DNA of 64,000 bases from Pleodorina starrii (Eukaryota > Chlorophyta > Chlorophyceae > Chlamydomonadales > Volvocaceae): NCBI GenBank assembly GCA_030267565.1, contig BRXU01000005.1, positions 1-64,000 on the forward strand. Direction: 5' to 3'. The number at the start of each line of letters is the position of its first letter. Positions within the stretch are counted from its first letter, which is position 1. Shown in pieces: positions 25,523-35,274 of the stretch. The notes beneath the pieces were generated by a model. That model was given only the letters and a program-made list of their open reading frames with translations. It was not told where the DNA came from and did no database searches. The translations under genes were made by a program, and so were the position numbers.

Positions 25523-27444
25523 TTAATCGCCCAGCTCGACGGCGCGCGGTGGGGGCGGTGCCGCAAAGGCCACAGCAAGCGGAACGGCTTCACGCTGCGG
25601 CCGGGCCGCCAGCCCCGGCAGCCACGCCGACTCTGCGGGCCCCGGCGAGGTGACGGGTTCACGGGCAGGCACACTCGCGCACTCCAGCAGCCACTCGTGC
25701 GCCGCCGTGGAGCGGGCGGCGTTAACCGACCTAAATCCCCACCGCAGGTGCAGCGGGTTGATGCATCGTGCGTTGTCACAAATGTGCATGGCTACGGCTT
25801 CCTTCTGCGTACCCTCGGCGGCTGCTGTCGTTGCGTGTTCGCGAGCATCCACATGCTTCCAGCCGCCGCCACCCCCGCCGCCGCCACCCCCGCCGACGCC
25901 ACCCCCGCCGCCGCCACCCCCGCCGACGCCACCACCACCCCCGCCACCCCCGCCGCCACCACCCCCGCCACCAGCACCAGCGCCCGAACCCGCCGCCGCC
26001 GCCACTGCCGCCACCGCCGCCGCCGTGGGCGCAAGCGGCACGCGCACACAGCCCCCCTCGGGTGCACCACCCACCGCCCACAGCGAGGCCCGGTGCGCCC
26101 ACACCCATGCCTCCGCCGCCCCCTCCGCATCCACCTGCACCGCCCCGCCACGCCTAACCCGCAGCGCAGTGTGGCCGCCGCGGAGGACGACGTCAGCACC
26201 GCGTTCGGCCCGGGGAACGCGGGCGGGTGTAAAGTAGCTGTGGCCGGCACGCTGCGCGGCCTTCACCGCCAACTCCATCGCCACCCGACGCTGCCGCAGC
26301 TGCACCGCGTCGTCCTGCTCTTTCTCCGTCGCCGTCGCCGTCTCCATCGCCGTCGCCGTCGCCGCCGCCGCCTCCACCACGTCGTCCGCCTTGCGCTTGA
26401 GAGGGTGGCGGTGGCAGGGGCGTCGGCCACCCGCCGTTGCATCGGCTATGACCTTCGCAGCCCGCCTCGCCGCCGCCCTGGGAGCAGTGCACAGCCTGCC
26501 CGCCGTCGACGTCGCAGTAGTCGCCGGCGTCGCCGTCGCAGTCGCCGACGTCGCCGCCGCCTCCTTCTCCACCGCCGCAGTCGCCGACGTCGCTGTCGCC
26601 ACCGCCGCCGCCGCCACCGCCGCGTCCTCCTCCTCGTCCTCCTCCTCGTCCTCCTTCTCCTCCGCAGCAGGCGCCAGCGGCTCGAGGCAGGGTGACCGCA
26701 GCGGCGCGGCTTCGTCGACGGGCGGCTGCATCACGAGCAGCGCGTTTTCCGCCACGACCAGCGTGACGGTGCCGCCCGTGGCCTTGACCAGCCACAGCGC
26801 CGCGTGCAGGAAGGACGGCGCGTCGTCCAGCGAGACGCGGCGGCGCTTACTTGGCAGCGCCGCGCCCATGTCCGCCAGCAGGCGCACCGCTTGGGCGACA
26901 GCGTGGCGGGCGTGCGGCGTCGGCGGAGAAGGGTGAAGGCTACGGTGGAAGCAGCAGCAGGAGCGGCAGGAGCGGCAGCAGCGTTCGTGGCCGTAGCGGC
27001 CACCTCGGAGCTCTTGCAGCCAGTGGACAGCGGTGCACACTGCTGCGCCGGACACACCGCTTGGCGAGAGCGCCGTCAACCCCGCCCGCCGCGGTGTCGG
27101 CTGCGACGGCGGGGACGGCCGCGGAGGCTGATGATGAGGTGGCTGCTGCTGATGAGGTGGCTGCTGCTGATGAGGTGGCTGCTGCGACGGCGACGCGAGG
27201 ATGGGGATGCTGCTGCGGGGAGGGTGCTGCTGCTGGCCGCGGTGGTCACCACCATCATCACGGTGCCGCCGGCAGCGGTTGCCGGAACGCCCGCGAGCGC
27301 GCCCTTTGGGCGGCGAGGCAATCGCGTGCTTGGGCAGGAAGCGACCGGCTGCTGCTGCTGCAGGCGAACCAAGCTGCAGCAGCGGCAGCTTTTGCGACGA
27401 CGGCGTTTGCAAATTGGCGGAGGAGCGCCAGCAGCAGTCGTTTG

Positions 27445-27485
<41 letters not shown>

Positions 27486-27490
27486 GCCAT
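25523..27490 (-). CDS. His-Me/HNH-type nuclease-like protein, unit 8 (type B, 655 aa)
   Basis: Matches unit 6 in protein and in unit length (3680 bp). The frame is intact and the C-terminal zinc loop is present. Confidence 0.63.
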
Positions 27491-27616
27491 GTCTGTCTCT
27501 GCGGCAAAGCTGTATGTGCGCCTGTTTTACTGTATCTGCTCTGCTGCTGCTGCCTTCCCGCCTGCCTGCCTGCCTGTCTGCGACGCACGAGACAAAAGCA
27601 AATCGTGCCCTCTCGC

Positions 27617-27647
<31 letters not shown>

Positions 27648-28658
27648 CCGCGCGCGCGATCAAAAGTAAAGCAGCCGCCCGAGTTTGATAGCAGCAGCTA
27701 CCGATCGAGCTATCTAGTAGTCAAATAAGCAAGCAGCCAAGTAGCAAGCAGCAGCAATCATATATAGTATAAGATATATATATATCATGTGTTACTACTA
27801 TTATTATTATGATAAGCGGTGGTGCTGTGCCGGTCGAGAGAATGTTTTGGGCAGGGGCAGGGCAGGGCGGGCGGTTGACTAAGCCGTTGGACTGGCTGGG
27901 CGCGCGAGGCCGCCGCCCAGCCAGCGGGGCGCAACGACCCAACCCACAAAAAAAACGACACCATAGCAGAAACCCACCCGGCCATAATTTTTTTCAAGCT
28001 ATTCATAATAACTCTGCCGAAGCAGATGCGCAAAAGGAATACTACGTCCAAAAGATCTGGGGTAGGACAGGCACGGAACGGCCCTGGGGCAGGGTGCCAG
28101 GCCGCCAACACCCCATTTAAAATGTGCGCCTAGTCATGCTGAAGGTGTCCTCCAGCGGGGTCTCGGGCTGAAACGTGGCGCCTGGTGAGATCTGGCGTGG
28201 GCACGCCTGGGTGTGCACGGCCCTTGATTGGCATCTTAACATTTTGCTGGCAGCCAGGCTTGTGCACAGCACGCGGATTAATTTTGGACATATGAATTGT
28301 GATATCCTGGATTTTATGGTAAAATTTGCGCAAATTTTGGTCCTGTGTGGGCCTCACGGCAATAATTTGTTTGAGGGCTCGGGATGGGTCCGGGCTCGCG
28401 AGGTCGTTTTTCTGGTGGTGCGCCGTACTGCGGAGGGGTGAGCAAACTTTTGGACTGTGCAGAAACGCTTTAATACGACAATAATATTACAACTTCTGTT
28501 ATTACCTTTCTTTCTTGATAGTAACAATACTTAGCGAGGTTTAGTTTGGTACCGTAAGTTTCAATGACTGACGGCAACCTCGACTCTCCGCTGCGTCCAC
28601 CTCTGCTTGAGCTGGGCCTTTTCCGTAGTGATCTTCTTCTCTTGATCAGTAGGTAGGT

Positions 28659-28820
28659 AACGACCAGTTCCGGGAAGGTAACGTGGTGCACATTGCTCGG
28701 GGTGAGAGCGTGGCCTGCCCGGTGGGCCTTCTGGAGAGGTACCTGAAGCTGTCGGGCCTGCAGGCTAACCAGCCGCTTTTTCAGGGTTTTAACGGTCAAG
28801 CCGCCCGCGCCGGGAAGACC
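28659..28820 (+). pseudogene. Tyrosine recombinase fragment, unit 9
   Basis: Last copy of the fragment. No further copy follows the array edge at 32336, where the next unit would have begun. Confidence 0.75.
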
Positions 28821-28822
28821 TC

Positions 28823-28863
28823 TAGGGTTTTAGGGTTTTTAGGGTTTTTTAGGGTTTTTAGGG
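28823..28863 (+). repeat. Interstitial telomere-like tract, unit 9
   Basis: Same imperfect TTTTAGGG-type tract. Confidence 0.85.
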
Positions 28864-29201
28864 AGTACTCATTGCGGGGGGTTTCGGCCACGGTTCTGCG
28901 CCTTCCGCACCCCACCCCGCACCGCACGCCGCCCTACCACCCTCTCCACTTGTGTAGCACCCCGAATAACCGCGGCGCGCGGGCGCCGGCCCGCATTGAC
29001 CGGTCGCCGAGCCCCCCAAACAGCCGGGGCAGTGGGGGATGTGTGTGTGTGTGTGGCACTGCGTGCACTCATGTACAGGGGTGTCGTCGGCGGCCCCCCC
29101 CCCCCCCCCGCCTTGCCCCACCCATATTGAGTGCCCCCAGCTGCACCGTACACACACGCACAAACACGCACAAACATGCACAAACACACAAACACGCACA
29201 G

Positions 29202-31123
29202 TTAATCGCCCAGCTCGACGGCGCGCGGTGGGGGCGGTGCCGCAAAGGCCACAGCAAGCGGAACGGCTTCACGCTGCGGCCGGGCCGCCAGCCCCGGCAG
29301 CCACGCCGACTCTGCGGGCCCCGGCGAGGTGACGGGTTCACGGGCAGGCACACTCGCGCACTCCAGCAGCCACTCGTGCGCCGCCGTGGAGCGGGCGGCG
29401 TTAACCGACCTAAATCCCCACCGCAGGTGCAGCGGGTTGATGCATCGTGCGTTGTCACAAATGTGCATGGCTACGGCTTCCTTCTGCGTACCCTCGGCGG
29501 CTGCTGTCGTTGCGTGTTCGCGAGCATCCACATGCTTCCAGCCGCCGCCACCCCCGCCGCCGCCACCCCCGCCGACGCCACCCCCGCCGCCGCCACCCCC
29601 GCCGACGCCACCACCACCCCCGCCACCCCCGCCGCCACCACCCCCGCCACCAGCACCAGCGCCCGAACCCGCCGCCGCCGCCACTGCCGCCACCGCCGCC
29701 GCCGTGGGCGCAAGCGGCACGCGCACACAGCCCCCCTCGGGTGCACCACCCACCGCCCACAGCGAGGCCCGGTGCGCCCACACCCATGCCTCCGCCGCCC
29801 CCTCCGCATCCACCTGCACCGCCCCGCCACGCCTAACCCGCAGCGCAGTGTGGCCGCCGCGGAGGACGACGTCAGCACCGCGTTCGGCCCGGGGAACGCG
29901 GGCGGGTGTAAAGTAGCTGTGGCCGGCACGCTGCGCGGCCTTCACCGCCAACTCCATCGCCACCCGACGCTGCCGCAGCTGCACCGCGTCGTCCTGCTCT
30001 TTCTCCGTCGCCGTCGCCGTCTCCATCGCCGTCGCCGTCGCCGCCGCCGCCTCCACCACGTCGTCCGCCTTGCGCTTGAGAGGGTGGCGGTGGCAGGGGC
30101 GTCGGCCACCCGCCGTTGCATCGGCTATGACCTTCGCAGCCCGCCTCGCCGCCGCCCTGGGAGCAGTGCACAGCCTGCCCGCCGTCGACGTCGCAGTAGT
30201 CGCCGGCGTCGCCGTCGCAGTCGCCGACGTCGCCGCCGCCTCCTTCTCCACCGCCGCAGTCGCCGACGTCGCTGTCGCCACCGCCGCCGCCGCCACCGCC
30301 GCGTCCTCCTCCTCGTCCTCCTCCTCGTCCTCCTTCTCCTCCGCAGCAGGCGCCAGCGGCTCGAGGCAGGGTGACCGCAGCGGCGCGGCTTCGTCGACGG
30401 GCGGCTGCATCACGAGCAGCGCGTTTTCCGCCACGACCAGCGTGACGGTGCCGCCCGTGGCCTTGACCAGCCACAGCGCCGCGTGCAGGAAGGACGGCGC
30501 GTCGTCCAGCGAGACGCGGCGGCGCTTACTTGGCAGCGCCGCGCCCATGTCCGCCAGCAGGCGCACCGCTTGGGCGACAGCGTGGCGGGCGTGCGGCGTC
30601 GGCGGAGAAGGGTGAAGGCTACGGTGGAAGCAGCAGCAGGAGCGGCAGGAGCGGCAGCAGCGTTCGTGGCCGTAGCGGCCACCTCGGAGCTCTTGCAGCC
30701 AGTGGACAGCGGTGCACACTGCTGCGCCGGACACACCGCTTGGCGAGAGCGCCGTCAACCCCGCCCGCCGCGGTGTCGGCTGCGACGGCGGGGACGGCCG
30801 CGGAGGCTGATGATGAGGTGGCTGCTGCTGATGAGGTGGCTGCTGCTGATGAGGTGGCTGCTGCGACGGCGACGCGAGGATGGGGATGCTGCTGCGGGGA
30901 GGGTGCTGCTGCTGGCCGCGGTGGTCACCACCATCATCACGGTGCCGCCGGCAGCGGTTGCCGGAACGCCCGCGAGCGCGCCCTTTGGGCGGCGAGGCAA
31001 TCGCGTGCTTGGGCAGGAAGCGACCGGCTGCTGCTGCTGCAGGCGAACCAAGCTGCAGCAGCGGCAGCTTTTGCGACGACGGCGTTTGCAAATTGGCGGA
31101 GGAGCGCCAGCAGCAGTCGTTTG

Positions 31124-31164
<41 letters not shown>

Positions 31165-31169
31165 GCCAT
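29202..31169 (-). CDS. His-Me/HNH-type nuclease-like protein, unit 9 (type B, 655 aa)
   Basis: Rightmost copy, with the same protein as units 6-8. The substitutions that set unit 9 apart fall in its spacer upstream of this gene (31896-32307), not in the coding region. Confidence 0.63.
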
Positions 31170-31295
31170 GTCTGTCTCTGCGGCAAAGCTGTATGTGCGC
31201 CTGTTTTACTGTATCTGCTCTGCTGCTGCTGCCTTCCCGCCTGCCTGCCTGCCTGTCTGCGACGCACGAGACAAAAGCAAATCGTGCCCTCTCGC

Positions 31296-31326
<31 letters not shown>

Positions 31327-32336
31327 CCGCGCGCGCGATCAAAAGTAAAGCAGCCGCCCGAGTTTGATAGCAGCAGCTACCGATCGAGCTATCTAGTAGT
31401 CAAATAAGCAAGCAGCCAAGTAGCAAGCAGCAGCAATCATATATAGTATAAGATATATATATATCATGTGTTACTACTATTATTATTATGATAAGCGGTG
31501 GTGCTGTGCCGGTCGAGAGAATGTTTTGGGCAGGGGCAGGGCAGGGCGGGCGGTTGACTAAGCCGTTGGACTGGCTGGGCGCGCGAGGCCGCCGCCCAGC
31601 CAGCGGGGCGCAACGACCCAACCCACAAAAAAAACGACACCATAGCAGAAACCCACCCGGCCATAATTTTTTTCAAGCTATTCATAATAACTCTGCCGAA
31701 GCAGATGCGCAAAAGGAATACTACGTCCAAAAGATCTGGGGTAGGACAGGCACGGAACGGCCCTGGGGCAGGGTGCCAGGCCGCCAACACCCCATTTAAA
31801 ATGTGCGCCTAGTCATGCTGAAGGTGTCCTCCAGCGGGGTCTCGGGCTGAAACGTGGCGCCTGGTGAGATCTGGCGTGGGCACGCCTGGGTGTGCAAGGC
31901 CCTTGATTGGCATCTTAACATTTTGCTGGCAGCCAGGCTTGTGCACAGCACGCGGATTAATTTTGGACATATGAATTGTGATATGCTGGATTTTATGGTA
32001 AAATTTGCGCAAATTATGGTCCTGTGTGGGCCTCACGGCAATAATTTGTTTGAGGGCTCGGGAAGGGTCCGGGCTCGCGAGGTCGTTTTTCTGGTGGTGC
32101 GCCGTACTGCGGAGGGGTGAGCAAACTTTTGGACTGTGCAGAAACGCTTTAATACGACAATAATATTACAACTTCTGCTATTACCTTTCTTTCTTGATAG
32201 TAACAATACTTAGCGAGGTTTAGTTTGGTACCGTAAGTTTCAATGACTGACGGCAACCTCGACTCTCCGCTGCGTCCACCTCTGCTTGAGCTGGGCCTTT
32301 TCCGTATTGATCTTCTTCTCTTGATCAGTAGGTAGG

Positions 32337-32850
32337 AGCTGTTGTCAGGAACTGCGGAATTGCGGGCTGGGCTCCGGGCACCTCGCGAGGTGATGCTGCA
32401 CACGGCTTGCTTGCTTGCTGACTGGCTGGCTGGCTGGCTTGCTGACTTTCTTGCTTGCTTGCTTGCTTGCCTAAACGACGTGCAGGAAGGTTGAGCCCTG
32501 CTGGACCTCGCGGCTTCCTCGGTGCTGCGATCGTGCAATGCAATGTGGGTTGGGCTTGCAATGTGGGTTGGGCTTGCAATGTGGGTTGCTTTGGAAGAGT
32601 GACACAGCCGCAGACGCAGCAGCTGTCCCCGAACCCCTTCCACTTCGCCTTCCCCTTCCACTGCCACTTCCCCTTCCACTGCCACTTCCCTTCCACTGCC
32701 ACTGCCACTGCCACTGCCACTTCCCTTCCCCTCCGCCCCACCCCTCCGCCCCCTCTCCTCCCCACCAGCCCTCTTCTCCTCCCCCTTCGCGCCCACCCAC
32801 CGACCCAACCCCTGCCCCCTCCCCCAAACCCAAATACCCTGCCCTCCGCA

Positions 32851-32945
<95 letters not shown>

Positions 32946-33130
32946 CCGCCTCTCTCTCCGCCGCCTCTCCTCCCCACCAGCCCTCTCCTCCCCCCCTTCG
33001 CGCCCCCCCTCCGACCACCCCTCCGCACTGTACTGCACTGCCACTGCCACTGCCTGTGTGTATGCGAAGGCTGAGTGCCTCCCCCGCCGCCTCTCCTCCC
33101 CACCAGCCCTCTCCTCCCCCCCTTCGCGCC
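32337..33130. repeat. Low-complexity, pyrimidine-rich region
   Basis: It starts with GCTT/GGCT tetranucleotide repeats (about 32403-32471), then three tandem copies of an 18-bp GCAATGTGGGTTGGGCTT motif (about 32536-32590). After these come several hundred bases that are almost purely C and T on the plus strand, with CCACTG repeats. Open frames here are compositional artefacts. I see no gene. Confidence 0.85.
32854..32943. repeat. (CT)n microsatellite of about 90 bp
   Basis: An uninterrupted CT dinucleotide run inside the pyrimidine-rich tract. It is a homopurine-homopyrimidine mirror repeat. Confidence 0.97.
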
Positions 33131-34285
33131 CCCCCACCGACCCAACCCCTGCCCCCTCCCCCTCCGCCCAAATACCCTGCCCTCCGCAGCATGGCGCTGC
33201 TGTGCATCGGCGTGATGGCGTGTCGCAGCCTGGCCTGAAGGCGGAAGCCTGGTGGCCTGCATGGATGGCTGGCAGGCTGGGCTGGATGCATGGTTGGAGC
33301 TGGGCTGGTGTGGTGTGGTGTGATGTGACTTCCCTTCCCCCGCTCCGTCCCTTCCCTCAGCCCGTCTCAGCCACTGGCCCATGGTGAGTCACCGGAGGAG
33401 GGGTGCAGTGCTGCTTGTGTTCTGCGGAGGGACGGGTGCGCGTGCCGTACGGTGTAGTACAGTGCCTTGCCTGGCTGCCTGGCTGTCAGCCCGATCAAGG
33501 CGCTGTCCTATCTTTTCTTACCCTCCGAAGCTCCGGGCTCCGGGGCACCATGGGGAGTGCCTGCCTTGCCTTGCCGTAATTTGCCGTGCCTTGCCTGTGT
33601 GTATGTGTGGGCCGAGTCCCTCCCCCACCAGCCCTCTTCTCCTCCCTCCCCCTCCGCACCCTACCTCCGCCCCCCCACCGACCCAACCCCTGCCCCCTCC
33701 CCCTCCGCCCAAATACCCTGCCCTCCGCAGCATGGCGCTGCTGTGCATCGGCGTGATGGCGTGTCGCAGCCTGGCCTGAAGGCGGAAGCCTGGTGGCCTG
33801 CATGGATGGCTGGCAGGCTGGGCTGGATGCATGGTTGGAGCTGGGCTGGTGTGGTGTGGTGTGGTGTGATGTGACTTCCCTTCCCCCGCTCCGTCCCTTC
33901 CCTCAGCCCGTCTCAGCCACTGGCCCATGGTGAGTCACCGGAGGAGGGGTGCAGTGCTGCTTGTGTTCTGCGGAGGGACGGGTGCGCGTGCCGTACGGTG
34001 TAGTACAGTGCCTTGCCTGGCTGCCTGGCTGTCAGCCCGATCAAGGCGCTGTCCTATCTTTTCTTACCCTCCGAAGCTCCGGGCTCCGGGGCACCATGGG
34101 GAGTGCCTGCCTTGCCTTGCCGTAATTTGCCGTGCCTTGCCTGTGTGTATGTGTGGGCCGAGTCCCTCCCCCACCAGCCCTCTTCTCCTCCCTCCCCCTC
34201 CGCACCATGGGGAGTGCGCCTTGCCTTGCCGTAATTTGCCGTGCCTTGCCTGTGTGTATGTGTGGGCCGAGTCCCTCCCCCACGC
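33131..34285. repeat. Tandem duplication of about 541-546 bp, with a 112-bp partial third copy
   Basis: The segment from about 33131 recurs from about 33672; landmarks at 33381 and 33927 are 546 bp apart, while earlier landmarks are 541 bp apart because of a 5-bp GTGTG difference. A further short repetition of period 112 bp links 34094-34172 and 34206-34284. The sequence is C/T-rich with GGTGT and CTTGC microrepeats. I recognise no gene. Confidence 0.9.
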
Positions 34286-34561
34286 CCCCTCTCCTCCCCA
34301 TTAGCCCCACTTTTCCCCTCTCCGCCCACCGCCCCCCACCCAACCCCTGCCCCCTCCCCTCAACCCATATACCCTGCCCTCCGCAGGTGTGGTGTGGCTG
34401 TGCCTGCCTTATGGCGCAGCCTGGCCTGATGCGGAAGCCTGAGGGCCTGCATGGATGGCTGGCTGGCAGGCTGGATGCATGGTTGGGCTGCTGGTGTGGC
34501 TTCCCTTCCCCCGTCCCCTCTTCATATTTCCCCCGTCCGGATGGATGGTTGGGCTGGGCTG
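34286..34561. other. Low-complexity spacer, no gene recognised
   Basis: C/T-rich sequence followed by GGATGGCTGGCTGGCAGGCTGG-like microrepeats. It resembles decayed versions of the preceding 545-bp repeat. Confidence 0.7.
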
Positions 34562-34644
34562 GTGTGGTGTGGTGTGGTGTGGCTCCCAGTCCCCCGTCCA
34601 ACGCTGCAGTGGTTCCATCCAATGTCGTATCTTGCCCTTCTGAG

Positions 34645-34676
34645 CTGTATGGAGTGCCGTACGGCACTCCATACAG
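34645..34676. repeat. 32-bp perfect palindrome
   Basis: The left half is CTGTATGGAGTGCCGT and the right half is its exact reverse complement, with no spacer. Confidence 0.95.
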
Positions 34677-35006
34677 GCTCCGTATGCCAGGGTCGCGCCC
34701 TGGGAGGGGCTTTTTCTGCTGCGTAAGGGGTTAAGCTCACAGCTTGAAGCCCGACAGTGCAGTACAGTGCCGGCCTGGCTGTCTGCCTGCCTGGCTGCCA
34801 GCCCGACCTATGCTCTGTCCTCTCCCTTCTTACCCTCCGAAGCTACGGGCACCATGTGGAGTGCCTGCCATGCCTTGCCTTGCCTTGCCTTCCTGTGTGT
34901 ATGTGTGGGTCGGGTTCCCCCCGCTTGTGTGGTGTGGTGTGGCTTCTCTTCCCCCGTCCAACGCTGCAGTGGCTCCATCCATTGTCGTATCTTGCCCTTT
35001 TGAGCG

Positions 35007-35034
35007 GTATGGAGTGCCGTACGGCACTCCATAC
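35007..35034. repeat. 28-bp perfect palindrome (second copy)
   Basis: Same palindrome as at 34645-34676. It is shortened by a substitution at the left flank that is not matched on the right, so the inner 28 bp stay perfectly symmetric. Confidence 0.95.
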
Positions 35035-35274
35035 AGGCTCCGTATGCCAGGGTCGCGCCCTGGGAGGGGCTTTTACTGCTGCGTCCGTTAAGCTCACAGC
35101 GTGAAGCCAGACCAAGCCCGAAGCCGGCATCCAGATCTCTTCCATCCACACAAGCCTTGAGGCCTCCACCGCTTCATTGATCGGGAGGTGGTGGTTGCGT
35201 TTGTCCTTTAGGCATTTGTGGTGTTGAAAAACACCGGGTATTATTAGATCTTCGATGTTGGAGAGTTCGGCTCC

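Larger units (their letters stand above)
1..32336. repeat. Head-to-tail tandem array of a 3.7-kb unit (8 full copies and one partial)
   Basis: Taking the right edge of the array as phase, units end at 2631 (partial, cut by the window start), 6381, 10130, 13869, 17618, 21298, 24977, 28657 and 32336, giving unit lengths of 3750, 3749, 3739, 3749, 3680, 3679, 3680 and 3679 bp. Copies are nearly identical and differ mainly in trinucleotide runs and a poly-C run. Shared substitutions group the coding parts into type A (nuclease ORFs starting at 1407, 5157, 8903) and type B (12642 onward); the last four copies also share a short GAT run. The array continues beyond the left edge of the window. At the right edge sequence identity stops abruptly after ...GGTAGG. 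Confidence 0.97.
34562..35103. repeat. 360-bp direct duplication carrying palindromes
   Basis: The block around 34590-34741 recurs at about 34950-35101, with landmarks 360 bp apart (for example 34597 and 34957). Each copy contains a long perfect palindrome followed by a CCAGGG/CCCTGG hairpin. The copies differ by scattered substitutions, so this duplication is older than the other tandem arrays in the window. Confidence 0.88.

Noticed and set aside
32149..33291. 380-codon minus-strand frame rich in Arg-Glu repeats
   Set aside because: It is produced by the CT/GA microsatellite and pyrimidine-rich tract and spans the array boundary.
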